A DNA stretch of 64,000 nucleotides. Origin: Brachyhypopomus gauderio. Its lineage: Eukaryota; Chordata; Actinopteri; Gymnotiformes; Hypopomidae. The DNA lies in the NCBI RefSeq assembly GCF_052324685.1, contig NC_135223.1, forward strand, positions 19,753,322-19,817,321, given 5' to 3'. Below are positions 26,712 through 39,196 of this stretch, in pieces. How positions within the stretch are numbered: the first letter of the stretch is position 1; each line of letters opens with the position of its first letter. The position numbers and the translations under genes were made by a program. The notes beneath the pieces are model-generated. The model ran no database searches, was not told where the DNA came from, and was given only the letters and a program-made list of their open reading frames with translations.

Positions 26712-28335
26712 ATCAGACACTCGTAATCCTGTCCTTGGAGATCTCCAGCCAAACTAGTGTTTGTTCTGTTGTTCTCAACGCACTTAGCCGGGCCAAGAGC
26801 AAGGACAGCATCCAGAACCACATACTGCCATCCAAAGTAGTACGTAAAAACAGTACTCCATTCATATTTTCTACCAACTTGTGCTTATAGCCTCAGCCAA
26901 TTTATACCTCGTATATGACGTTGATTCCTAAAATATCCCATTATTAATTTCCCCATGGCGATAGTAATTTGTAGCAAGCAGTATGTGGTTTTGGAGGAGG
27001 CCCATTGCTTTCTAGCCCTGTTTACTTGGGTCAGGTCTTGTAAGAGAGCACAAAAGCTGATGTTGTTCTTAACTGACTTGAGAACGGTGGCAATGCCGTG
27101 GCTCCGTGGGTAACCGCTGGGGCAGGCAAGCACTTCAGCAATCACATCGGTTCACAGAGCCAGTTAGAAACAGGTTACAGAATACATGTTTTTAACATCT
27201 AACTTGTAATCCTTCCTTTTAATATGGATATTTCTTTACTCTAATGTGCCAGAAAATGCACAATAAAAAAATGAATGGCACTTTATTAAAACTGTTGTTA
27301 ATGTAAATGTGGTGTAGGTGTCGTATGACTAAGACATTTTAAAATTGTGTTCAGTACAGTAAGTACTGGTACTTCATCTTTTTTTTATTCCAATGAAAAA
27401 AAAAGGTTAACATTTAAAAACCCAAATCAGAAATATTTAGTTCATTGCACTGTTGTAACCTTGTATTTGCCAAATGACCCGATAATGTAAACATGTGACT
27501 CTTCTTCCTTTGTGGACTTAACATGTAAATATGACTGAACTCTTTTGAAGTAGAATCTTGATATTTTTTTATAAAATAAAGTATAATTTACTGGGTGGAT
27601 TAGATATTAATTACATTTCATGTAAAGTTTTTAAATTGGTGTCATTCAAACAGTGACCATTGGTATATGTGCAGATCGACTGCAAATAAATAACATTAAA
27701 AAAATTGACGATTGTTTTTATATTTATTACAGGTGAACTTTGATGCAATGCAATATTTTTAACTTGTATATGTAATCTGTATTTAGTATGTTTAAATGTA
27801 CTCTAGAAGTTTCTCTAGAAGGATATCCAATGGCTTAAGTGCTCTTGGCTTAAGTCTCATCACAAGCATAGTGTAGTCTTTTATTATGTTACTGTTAATA
27901 TATTTCACAATGGTGATTGTCAGTGCTTCTCCATTTAGATGTAGCATCACATAACATTTGCATTGCAATAAAGTAGATTACTTTAACTTGCATTTTATAT
28001 AATATTAAATTGAGCTTTTGGACCAAAAAAAAAAACCTGGAAAATAGTTCACTTAATAGACAACAGTGTATTTTTATACTTCTTTGACCATTTTAAAAAA
28101 TAGCTGATGGTGTTTTCCCACTAGCTGTTGGGAATATCTAAAACAAGGACAGGAGCAGCCAGCAAACAGTAGGAAGGGCCAAATAAATAACGTTATTTAC
28201 ATCCACAAGTCTGTAATCCTTAGGAACCTCCGATCAGTCAGTGCATTTAACCAGACTGCAGAACTTGGATCTCCTGATGCTGAAGCCATTGCCACATTCT
28301 AGGCACAAGTCAAGGAAGAGATGAAGAGATGAGCG
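26712..28335. other. Convergent 3' UTR region of aldh5a1 and kiaa0319
   Basis: These 1.6 kb separate two facing stop codons. Several AATAAA signals occur on the plus strand (for example near 27262 and 27575), suitable for aldh5a1, and TTTATT (AATAAA on the minus strand) occurs near 27720 for kiaa0319. No further gene is seen. Confidence 0.6.
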
Positions 28336-30335
28336 TCAGCCTTCCACAGGGTGCAGGCTGTAAGAGTCCTTGCTCGGTACTGTGCCGTTGGCTCGGTTCT
28401 TGGTCCTGTCCGGTCTCTCGGAACTGAAGATAGTGTCCTGGTCACTGTCAAACTCGGACTCTGACATCATCAGACTGGAGTTGTGTTCTGTACTCCGGTG
28501 TTTGATGTCTGCAGGAGACATTGAAACCAAGTTTGAACTGTTTTGGCATGTTTCTTAAATAAACAGCTGCACACTTATTGGCTCACTGTATTTTGGCTGC
28601 AGCTCCATTCTCTCCTGTTCATCCACATTGTCCAGTATTGTGTACTTGGTTTTCTTCCGTACTTTAGTCCTTCTCCCTCTGAATATGCCAGAACAGCACA
28701 GGTCATATCAAAAACAGAGCCTGCAATTATCTAGGCAACTAATGGGTTAAGTAATTGTTATTAAAGTGCACTATTCTTGTATGCTTGTGCATGAGACGAG
28801 GGATGAGTACCTTTTACACCATACCCAGCTTGAAGACACAAGAAACACGAACACGGCTATGCAGCAGATTGCGACATATAGTGCACTCCAGTCTGTAAGA
28901 GAGGGAGGCTTAGAATATCCATAACTTATTTACTCAGACAAATCATCTGCATTACTGAATACATTTTTTTAAAAAGCTCTTAAATTCCTCTTGCAAGACA
29001 TGTTCATTGTTGTCATGGAAGCATCTTGGATGTGTAACAGTGCCACTCACCACAGTTGCTCTCATTGTCATCGAAGAAGTGTCGAAAGGGGTTCTCCATC
29101 CACAGAGGATCACAGCTGCAGCTTTTACTGATGGGGTCACACCGGCCATGGCCAGAACAGCTCAGCAAACACACTGGATGTGGCCAAATTTGCCAAAAGC
29201 ATCGTAACACAAAGCTCTTTATTAAATGGTAAAGGTAGGAACACACTGAAGGCGCTCTCATTTTAGATGATCGCACCGATCACACATTGAACTTGGAAAG
29301 TGGGGCCAAGATTTGCCACCACAGCAAAGGGGAAAACGTGCACCCATGTGCTTGTGGGCACACTAGAGTGAGAAAGAAGTGTTACTGCTTTATATAGAGG
29401 GAGTCGTGTTTTCATATGAGAAGTGGTCAAATACGGTCACTTCAAGCTACTCACTGACTGTGTCCACTCTGAGGACCTTGAAGAGCAAGAAATCTGTTTT
29501 TTCCTTCAGTAACTGAAGTCTCAAGAGCCGGGCTAGTTTTGGACCAGGGACTGTTCCATCAGGGCCTTGTACTGAGAACCTGAACACAGTGCTGTCCAAA
29601 CACACAGAAACATACATTCAGGCGCTTGGAGAAGGAGTTCCATATAGCACAATAGTTATTCAAATCAAAGATGCCAGTCAGAGCTGTTGGATTAGGCTTG
29701 AAGCCAAGCTCTGCAGGGTGGTAGGCTACCTCTGAGGTGGAGACACGCTACCTGATATGGGACTGCCCACGCAAACCCTTCAGAGCGATGTCTGCATCCA
29801 GCACGTGTAGCAGCGCTGCTAGCTGTCTCAGCACAGTGTCCTTCTGCTGCTCACTGATCTGAGCTACAGCCACCTGCAGCTCCAGCTCCACCTGCTCCCG
29901 TTCACCAACGTCTGAACACACACACACACACACACACGCCCAGTTTCTCCATCATCCACAACTCCTGTCTCAGCAAAGGAACCAGTTTTGTTGTGCATAC
30001 GTTAAAGGCTCAGAGCCTTGAGACCAGTAACCACTGAATTTTCTGGTTAAACAGTTCAAATGTTGACGTTAAATTAGTAGAATTAATTAAAGACAAAAAA
30101 TAATGCTAAGAAAACTCTGCTTTCCAACATTTGTGAGCAGAGACTTGTAACGGTGGTTTCTCCTAGAACATGCAGAAGGAAGACCCTACCAGGACGCACT
30201 TCCACTGTGGCTGTTGCAGTACTGGAGCGGCCCTGGCTGTCTGTGGCCCGCAGGTGGAACAGGTACGTGCCCTCAACCAGGTTGGCCAGGTAGAGGGAGG
30301 CCTGATGATCTGATGCATATAGAACATCCTGCTTC

Positions 30336-30372
<37 letters not shown>

Positions 30373-30376
30373 GACC

Positions 30377-30418
<42 letters not shown>

Positions 30419-33400
30419 AGAGCTAAGTGTTGGAATAAATGCAGAACTGAAAGAGAAGTGAGAAGTGTACTGACCCCTGCGGCAGGACTCTGCTTGTCTC
30501 TGAGCCACAAGAAGGACACGTTACCAGAGCCAAAGTTGGACACAGAGCCCTTCAGCACCAGAGAGTTGTTTGGCAAGGTGAGCGTGTGACTACCGCTAGC
30601 ATGGGCTACTAGAGGTAGGTTTTTGGCTATGGGGAAACAAGCACTGTACGTTGTATGGACATAAAGAACACGTCAAGTATAAAATGAACATTTACATGAC
30701 TCAGCATTTACCATTACGAGAAACTACTGCCGCTGTGTGTGAATTCGGCACAGCTGTGTGAGTGGCCTCACCCTCTTTAACTGTGACCGTGAGCACGGCA
30801 CTGTCTGCTGCCCCCTGCTGGTCCTGCACAGTTAGCTGAAACTTGTGACTCCCGGCTCTGAGGCCTGTCACCAGGGCAACTGCACTGTTTGCATCCTTAA
30901 TCTTTGAACCAGGAGGGCCACTTCATAAATCAGACACAAGAGCTGTAATTGCACCACAAAGCATTTCTCCCAAATCCATAAAACACCAGCTGAACATGCA
31001 CACAAATTGGCATTTTTAAAGCCCCTGTAAGATATCCCTGCCTACAAGTGCAGCTTTGCTACTGCAGCAACACAGATTTCCAGGATCAATGCCTCACAAT
31101 GCCCAATAAGAAACTAGACTGGGCTTGGGGAGTGGGGCTGTGTGTTCCTGGGTTCCTGATTGGCTCGTACCTGAGGATTTCCCACTGGTAGCTGGTGATG
31201 GCGTGGTCATCGTTGCTGTCGCTGCCATTGAGTGTGATGCTGCTGGTTGGGAGAAGGAGCTGCCGGTCTGGTCCTGCCACAGCCACGGGAGCTCTGTTCT
31301 CTGTGACATCACATCCTGTTGACTCTGTGCCATGCTCAACTTTGCAACAAATCTTCAGCTGTATTGCTTTATATCTATCTGCCTCAACCTTTAATGGTCT
31401 ATGCCATAAAAAATATAAATATAATACATACAAATTCTAAAATATATTTTCAAATGATTTCAAAAATATTTGTGTTGGGTCATTCTCGAAGCTGTAAATC
31501 TGCAGAGGTATGGAGCGTGTACGTGTACATTTACCAGGGAGCACGCTGAGTGAGACGGTGTCTGAGTCCCGCTGGCCGCTGGAGTCAGTAACAGTCAGCT
31601 GGAATGAGTAGTGTCCCTCCTGGAGATCAGAGAGCTCTAAAGCTGGAGATCTCACCCCCTGCAACAAACACACAACAAACTCAACAAACACAGCCATGAG
31701 TGTATACAGGCACCTTTCCTCATGTACCTGAAGTGAGGTATGGCATACTCCCACTAGCGTCAGCCGCCATGATTCGTGTTCTTTAAGCAGCATGTTTTTT
31801 TGGTTTTTGTTTAAATGTTTGTTTAAATTTCTTACAAATTTTGTCTAATATTGTTTGCTGGTGATGTTTGCTAAAAATGGAAGTGCACTTTGGTCTTTCT
31901 TTTCAAAATGAAAACTGTTCTGCACACATGCTTTGTTACCTGCATGGTTACGGCATTGGAAGGGCTGCTGGGGTGAAGGCTCCACAGGTAGCTGCTGATG
32001 ACATGGTCATCTGAGCTCTGGTTGCCCCACAGAGTGAGGTGGTTTAGGGGCAGACTGATGACCTGGTCGCTTCCTGCCCTGGCCACCGGGGGATCATCTT
32101 TGGGCCTGACTCGCACTGTGGCAGTCGTGGAGTCTGTTAGCCCTTCCGAATCAGTCACGGTGAGCCTAAACCACGATGGCATAAATCAGGACAGAACACT
32201 TAAGGACCCACAAGCTAATCAGGACAGGCCAAATTAAGCCAGCCTCAAAGGGAGAACGATCTAGCAGGGAGTGAGTCAGTGTTGAAGTGTCTCGTAGACA
32301 GCTGAGTGCACTCTAGGGATGAAAACATAGCAATACACCACAAACTGGCCTGATTAAATCCTGAGGAAATTGCCTTCTTCCTTTTGTTTAAACACCTTTG
32401 TATCTTTGTGGAGTACCAAAGCACAGATTGTCTATTCCACTCTGCACTGCTGGAGCTTCCGGCCTGGTGTGGAGGAGGGAATGAGACCAGGGGCTTTGAT
32501 CGTACTTGAATGTGTACTCTCCCGGAGAGATGCTCTGCAGTCTCAGTACAGGTGTATCCATAGGGGCCACGCCTTCCCACAGAGGTCCACTGACCTGCTC
32601 CCACACGTATCTGACTACTCCTTTATCGTCCGAACTCTCTGGGAGAGAAAGAAGAGGAAAAACCATGACAAAGAGCAATCACTAAAAATCCCAATAACAC
32701 AGGTTCATTCTCCATGGTTACATCGATTGTCTTGACTAATGCAATCGTTTACATTTCTATAAGTGAAGACCTTTCTTTATTCGCCCAGTGCAGAAATAAG
32801 AGTGAGGAACGTACGGCTGCCGTTGATGATGGCAGCGGAGGCAGCTGAGAGAGGCACGTCCTGGTGTGTGGGCTGGACGACTGATCTGGGAGGCATATTC
32901 AGCTCCATCTCTGTCAAATGAGACAAGGATTGGAACGTGAACTAACATGGCCTAAGCAGCAGACATTTAAAACTGCCAGAAAATTTGTATGCTACCCAGA
33001 AAGGGGAAAATGTACCAGGCTGCACTGTGAAGTTGACAACACTCTCTCCAGAAGCCTGTCTTCCCGTCACCCTTACTCTGACAACATACACACCTGCAGA
33101 CAGCTAACAAAGGCACACAAGAAACAAAAGATTTTTAATGTTTACGTATTTGATATTATTGAAATCCTGCCAGCAGATCTCTACTGAGAGGTCTTACCTC
33201 AGAGATTTTGACAGTCTGACTGTGTTTTCCTTCAATCACTCCCTCATGTCCATTTGGTGAGCTCACCAAACTCCATTCATATGTGTAAGGGCTCTCTGAG
33301 AGTAAACATTTACAGCATTTAGCAGATACTTTTATCCAAATAGACTTACAACTGTGAACAAGCTAAATTCAAGGAATCAAGGGTTAAGTGCCTTGCTTGA

Positions 33401-35872
33401 GGGCCTAACAAATAAAACTTGGTAATGGTGGGGCTTGAACCAACAACCTTCTGACCATTTGCTCTGGGTTCTGCTTAGGCGTGAGGAAAGAAAATAACAT
33501 ACCCATTTCAGTCTCTGAACTGACCGAGGCAGTCAGTTCTACTTCATTTTCAGGCGGTGTTATTTCACCAACGCTCCCAACAGACACAACAAGGGTTTGT
33601 GCTGACAGAGACAAAGACATGCAGTCTCTTTCAGTATGTAGTCATACATTATAATTAAGAAAAGGGAACAATGCACTCCTGAAAACAGCAGGAAGAAATT
33701 ATTACTGGAGGAAAGTACTAAGTGCCCTTATGAGCAAGCACTAGCACACAGATGTCCACAATCGGTTATTGTTGGAATGACTGACAGGAGGCAGAGAAAT
33801 GCAACCCCTCAAAACCAGGGACCAGCACCAATTTTACTCCGTGGGACTCCCAGCCACGGACGGCAATGGCTTCACTGGGACATGGGGACTAGGGTTTTCT
33901 TAGGGTCATAACCCATTTGGATGGATTTAGGGTACCTGGCTGTGAGGAGGTGGTCTGGGATGTGGTTTCCATATCAGGCTGAGAGGGGAGCGAGCTGCTG
34001 ACTAGGTCTAGACTGGACGTCTCTGTGCTGATCCCCTGCAGAACGGCTGTTGGCTCCACGCTTGTGATGGAGATGTTAAACTGGTCTTCCTCATCCTGAA
34101 AGGAAGGTATACGGTTTCACTATGCGTCCAGACTACAGATGTTACATTACACAATGCCAAATGACTTACTGCAAGCAAATGTAAATTTTTGCAGAGTAAT
34201 CACATCGTTCACAGTCTAACTTTAGGCACCTGACCCTAGGATCAGCATTGGCCATTTCTTATTTTGACTAAGAACATTAAAAGGACAAGTACAATGACAG
34301 AGTGGCTATTTCAGCACATTAGCTAAGAGCACAGATGCACACACCGACAAGAAACCTACAATGTCTTCTTGAGTCACCCCAGAGTTTAATGCCAAATCTA
34401 ACACAGCTGATCGTGCCAAATAACAAATTAGAAGAATTTTATTTGTAAATCTGTTTTTAGAACATGGCTTTGGAACCTGCTTTAAATTAATTTGTAAAAT
34501 GATCAGTATGATTTATTTGTATGACGTACCTCCATAGTGGGCACAGTGGATGGTGAAGGCCTCCATGAAGGCGGGGCTGGACTGGGAGATGTCCTGCTTC
34601 CGTCTGTCAGTGCTGGAACAGGGGTCAGAGCGATCGGACTGTCCTCCTTGGCACCCATCAGAGAGAGCTTTCTTTTTCCTCCCTCCATCTCCGATAAGTT
34701 AAATCCATCTCGCTCTTGAAGAGCAGGCCAATCAGAAACTCCTGGGCTTTCTTCCTGTTCTACATTTGTTCTGGATCTGTCTTCACCGACATCATCTCTT
34801 CCCCTGTCCTTCGTGGTCCTGTAGTTCTCTGCATAGTCCACTGCCGAGTTATCCAAATCCTGAATGCCCTCCAACAAAGCCAGGTCCTTCAGTGGATCCT
34901 CTGAGCCTCTGTGCTTGGGCAGCGGATGCCAGTGGCTGGGGTACGGCTCACCCCGTACAAGGGACTGGAGGACCAGAGTCTGTGGGGGGCCGCGCTGTAG
35001 AAAGGCGAGCAGCGAGTCCGTGCCAGGCCTCTTTTTTGGCTGACAGTTCTCTTTGTGCTGGCAACTGAGAACATAGCAGCGTCTCTCAAAGAACCAGGCC
35101 AGGTCACAGCCTAAAAGGTCACAGCAGGCCCCAGCACACTGGGCAAGAGACATCACCTCCGGGACCCGCAGGATGCTGCTGCTTCTCAGCTCAGGAGACA
35201 CGACAGTCTCAGAATATGTCGCCCCCTGCCAGCACTGCCCTGCAACTACATCTACAGCACCAGAAATGGGTGATTAATGTTTACATTTCAAACCTGGACT
35301 AAGGACTACTTGAGTTTCTAGTAAACAGTAATCCATAAATCCTGTAAACCAAATCCTATTGTATTTCATAAATAAATAACCGGCATCATGAACAGTAAGA
35401 AAAAAATGCAAATATGTAAAATAGAAATGACAGAAAATCTAAGTAAAGAAAACTGTAGGATTAAACATCATTCTTCCCACAGGCTTTTAACATAAAGGCA
35501 GAAGCATCTGGCGCTAACAGACAGCTACAAAATGACTCATAAAATTATTCACCAGATGGCTGCATCCATTTAACAAACAAATCTGCCATTAATTATTGAA
35601 AGCCGATCGAACTATGCATGTTTCTACAAAAGATAAAATCTTCACCATATCATGTCGTATGGTAAAAGACTTCATAGCGTGAAGCACCAAAGGATTAATG
35701 GTATGAAGGACGCCTACGGGAGACACAAGCACTGGAGCTGCAGGGTGCAGCTTGTATTTACACAATATCACAGTTATCCTGGCACATCTCTCAGTGTAAA
35801 TGTGGATTAAATAATCTTACCTCTTATGCTGTGGAATAGCAGAGAGAGAAGAAAGGAAGGCACAGAGATCAT
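28336..35872 (-). CDS. kiaa0319: KIAA0319 PKD-domain membrane glycoprotein (20 coding exons)
   Basis: KIAA0319 is a type I membrane glycoprotein expressed in brain and linked in human to reading disability and neuronal migration. Coding exons in transcript order are 35821-35872, 34530-35251, 33936-34095, 33503-33601, 33198-33295, 33016-33103, 32815-32910, 32506-32638, 31940-32165, 31535-31658, 31171-31300, 30772-30920, 30475-30626, 30190-30328, 29752-29911, 29455-29591, 29051-29173, 28811-28892, 28587-28678 and 28336-28508. All phases join, giving 1044 residues (human 1072). The order is a signal peptide (MISVPSFLLSLLF), a MANEC-like cysteine module (CCDLLGCDLAWFFERRCYVLSC is split over its length), a Ser/Thr-rich linker, and five PKD repeats marked by SSDDHVISSYLW-like and LTVTDSEG-like motifs. 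An EGF-like CSGHGRCDP segment, one transmembrane helix (VAICCIAVFVFLVSS) and a cytosolic tail with IKHRSTEHNSS follow. Location next to aldh5a1 and tdp2 favours KIAA0319 over its paralogue KIAA0319L. Confidence 0.95.
29916..29937 (+). repeat. (CA)n microsatellite beside a kiaa0319 acceptor
   Basis: Eleven CA units lie immediately upstream (minus strand sense) of the 29752-29911 exon. Confidence 0.9.
30340..30412 (+). repeat. (GA)n and (CA)n tracts in a kiaa0319 intron
   Basis: About 15 GA units at 30340-30369 are followed by about 12 CA units at 30387-30412. On the minus strand they form a CT tract just upstream of the exon 30190-30328 acceptor. Confidence 0.9.
33296..33475 (-). mobile_element. 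SINE (minus strand) in a kiaa0319 intron
   Basis: On the minus strand this reads a B-box-like GGTTCAAGCC, a CCTCAAGCAAGGCACTTAACCC core and a tail GTCTATTTGGATAAAAGTATCTGCTAAATGC like the L2-derived SINE tail. It occupies nearly the whole intron between coding exons 33503-33601 and 33198-33295 and ends about 10 bp from the splice acceptor. Confidence 0.75.
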
Positions 35873-36950
35873 GATGCCGTTGTAGCTTCAGCAGAGAGGC
35901 TGGTTTTGTTGATCATCAGCTTTTCAATGTGTCATTTTCTAAATAAATAAATAAATAAATAAAAGGTTAGATAAATAACAACAAAAAACACAGACAAGAC
36001 TGAAGCAGCTCAACCATGAATATGCTCAGACAGCTCAGACTTACTAGGACTATAAGTGGTTGTTTGGACCTTCTGGGAATGAATGAGGCTGCTTTCACCA
36101 TAACACACAGTAGGTTAGTGTGAAGAGCAGATCTGTGTGTTAGCTTTGAGTTAAACTTTCACTAAATATTGCCTTTGAATCATTTCATCCAACTGGGTTA
36201 TGACCTAATTAAAGGCCTCTTAAAAAGAGAGTAAGCATGCATTTGCCATCTCCCTCACAGCTGAGCTGATAAGGAAGGACAGGATCTTGGCAGACTGAAT
36301 CATACATGAAGTCTGTCTGTCAAATGCAGAACAAGTCATAAAACATTATAATAAAAATAATATCCTGGAATAGCAATCATTTGCATAACTCATAAAACCC
36401 CATAGTTCTCTCTTCGTTTTCCCTATAGACATATGTGAGTAGTTTTGGACGAAGGATTACATAAATAGTTTTTGTTTAATTAACCAGGATTGACCGATCG
36501 TACAGCGACACCATTTAATAAGAATAAGTAAACATAGTACCAACTTAATTATGCTTGCTGACGCGAGCGTTTTTATAACAACCACCCATCTGTTCTCAGA
36601 CGTACCGCCGCATGCGAATTCATCTTAAACCTATTAAACAGTTTTAACTACCCGGAAGCAACGAATAATAGCAGGCAAGAAATAATACATAAACAGACAA
36701 CTGATAAAAGGCTGTCCTCCGATGTACCAAATGGACCCTACCGCAAGTGATACGACAGCATCATTTTCCACCATCCTTCCGTACCTTAGCGCTCTATTCA
36801 GACTGTAGACTATATTACTGCTAAAACAGCATCGTCATGGTTGTGCCAATAAATAAATACTGATGTTTTGAGTGATATTTGGCTAAACACTGAGATGAGG
36901 TGTAGTCGTCGTCTGTGAGGGAGTGTCGTTGAACTAAACAGGGAGGGCGG
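35873..36950 (-). promoter_or_regulatory. kiaa0319 5' UTR and presumed promoter region
   Basis: The start-codon exon continues as 5' UTR to about 35938, where a minus-strand TTTATTTAG acceptor implies an upstream non-coding exon. An (AAAT)n tract sits just beyond at 35940-35963. The promoter probably lies in the 36.6-36.95 kb interval, but I see no core motif strong enough to place it. Confidence 0.4.
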
Positions 36951-37310
36951 AGGGAAATGATGATGCGGTATATGTTCTGTTAGGCGCTTTCATCACTTGA
37001 ACAACATATACACTTCGATGATTGTCAAGCAACAACAAGAATAGAAAGTTAACACTAGGCACATTTGCTATTGTCATATACCTTTACTATATGTTGTTAA
37101 TAATAACCTAAAATACCATATAATATAGTTCTACATTTATATATTATATAGTCTAAATAATACACAATTTTTTCTGTTATGGTTTTTGAATCCAGAACAT
37201 GGGAAACCATACGCTATATAAAGTTCAAGCACAACAGCGCAGTATCTAAGAAAGTATCAAAGAAAGCAAAGATTGAGAAAGAAGTTTTTCGTTATAATTA
37301 ATGCTGTTGT

Positions 37311-37673
37311 TGTGACGGGGTAACAGAGGCAATGGCTGTGCGTCATGTTCTTTATTATCCATGACAGCAGCGATAACACACAGAAGCTTTTAGGCTCACG
37401 AAGAGCAGAGAACCATCAAAACAAAAGGAAAAACGAAGGACTCCTCTCGTGCGACGTGCAACTCGCGGAGGAAGCGCGTTGTCCTCAGGAATGTGCAGCA
37501 CTGGACTGCACGCCCTGTGGGAAGATAAAGGGAGCACACCAACCATGCACAGGTGTTAGTAATGAGGTGATTGTGAGCGTGGTAGTGGCCTAGTGCTAGG
37601 GGGTGTGTGATGTGTCCGTGCACGAGCGGGTACACGCGCCCTCTGGTGGCCACTCGGCTGACCCACCGTAACA
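37311..37673 (-). repeat. 3' LTR of the gypsy element (363 bp)
   Basis: This is the downstream LTR in element orientation. It is 363 bp and nearly identical to the LTR at 41109-41481. Compared with that copy it lacks 10 bp at an AGAGGC-containing repeat and differs at three single positions near 37560, 37623 and 37659. Confidence 0.95.
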
Positions 37674-39193
37674 GAGCCCCCCCCCAAGGACCCCTCCAGC
37701 CGACGAACCCTCGGTCTCCCAGGACCCCGAGGCGCAGGACGGTCAGGATGAGCCCGGTGGAAGGAGGCGATGAGGGAGGGGCCCAGCACCCGGGAGGCCG
37801 GAACCCAACTGCGCTCCTCAGGACCGTAGCCCACCCAGTCCACTAAGTACTGGAGCCCCCTGCCTCTGCGACGGGAGTCAACCAGCCGGTGTACACGATA
37901 CGCAGGCCGATCCGGAAGCTGCAGAGTCTCCCACGCGGTTGGCAGGCCGGGCAGGGGCACGAAACGCACCATCTTCGAGAAGCGATCTATGACCGCCAGG
38001 ATTGTGGTGTTGCCCTCTGAAGAAGGGAGGTCCGTCACAAAATCCAGGGCTATGTGCGTCCAGGGCTGCGCCGGTACAGGCAGAGGGAGCAGCTTACCTG
38101 CAGGCGGAGTGCGGGGCACTTTGCTCCGTGCGCAGTCAGGGCAGGATGCTACATGCGCCAGCACGTCGCGGTGCAGACCGGGCCACCAGTATCGGGCGCC
38201 CAGCAGCTGGGCAGTCTTGGTTGTTCCCGGATGCCCCGTGCCTACAGATGTGTGTGCCCAGCTGATCAGTGCAGTACGCTGGGTAGGAGGCACATACTTT
38301 CGGTGAGGTGGACATCTGGGGTGCGGGTTGGCGGCGGCGATGGCTCTGTCGATCTCCCAATCCACCGCACCCACGAAACAGTCGGGAGACAAAACCGGCT
38401 CGTCGCTGGTGGAATCCGCACTCCCGGGAAACGAGCGGGACAGGGCATCCGCTCGAGTGTTCTTCGGACCGGGCCGGTACGTCACCTGAAACTTGAAGCG
38501 CGAAAAGAAGAGAGACCATCTCGCCTGGCGTGCGTTCATGCGCTTCGTGCTCTTTAGGTATTCCAGGTTTTTGTGATCGGTGATTACTGCAAAGGGGTGT
38601 TTGGCTCCTTCTAGCCAGTGCCTCCACTCCTCAAAGGCTAGCCGCATCGCCAGTAACTCCCTGTCACCGACCCCGTAATTGCATTCCGCCGCTGTTAGCT
38701 TCTTGAAGTAGAAAGCTATAGGACGTAGCGAGCCGTGCTTCTTGAGGCGCTGCGACAGCACGGCTCCCACTCCGACGTTAGAAGCATCAACCTCGACGAT
38801 GAACGGGTGTTTGGGATCAGGCTGCTGTAACACGGGAGCCTTAACGAAAGCCTGTTTGATACCGTCAAACGCTCGGGCAGCGGCTTCGGTCCAGTTAAGG
38901 TTTTTAGCTCCCCCGCGTAATAAGTCAGTCAGAGGTTTCGCTATCTGGCTAAACGAACGGATGAACCGCCTGTAAAAGCTCGCAAAGCCGATGAACCGCT
39001 GCAGCTCGCGCCGTGTGTGAGGCTGCGCCCATCCGACCACCGCCTCTACCTTGCCCGGTTGCATGTGTACGGAGCCTGGCCTGATGGTGTAGCCTAGGAA
39101 GTTCACTGCCCGTAGGTGGAACTCGCACTTCTCTAGCTTACAATACAGACGATTGCGCAAGAGAGTGCCCAGGACTGCTCGTACATCCTGCAC
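37556..39193 (-). pseudogene. Gypsy RT-RNaseH-integrase-chromodomain (second part)
   Basis: This continues the same frame after the TGA. It carries the reverse transcriptase thumb and connection ([24 protein letters not shown]), the RNase H domain ([24 protein letters not shown]) and the integrase HHCC zinc finger ([16 protein letters not shown]). The start of the integrase core is present (LDFVTDLP). After AWETLQL the sequence jumps at about position 37921 directly to a C-terminal chromodomain ([17 protein letters not shown]). The second and third catalytic acidic residues of the integrase and their surroundings are missing, so integration activity is not expected. The frame runs on into the 3' LTR. 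Confidence 0.9.
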
Positions 39194-39196
39194 ATG

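Noticed and set aside
28007-28040. Poly-A stretch suggesting a processed retrocopy
   Set aside because: No upstream coding similarity and no flanking duplication; it is a simple A run.
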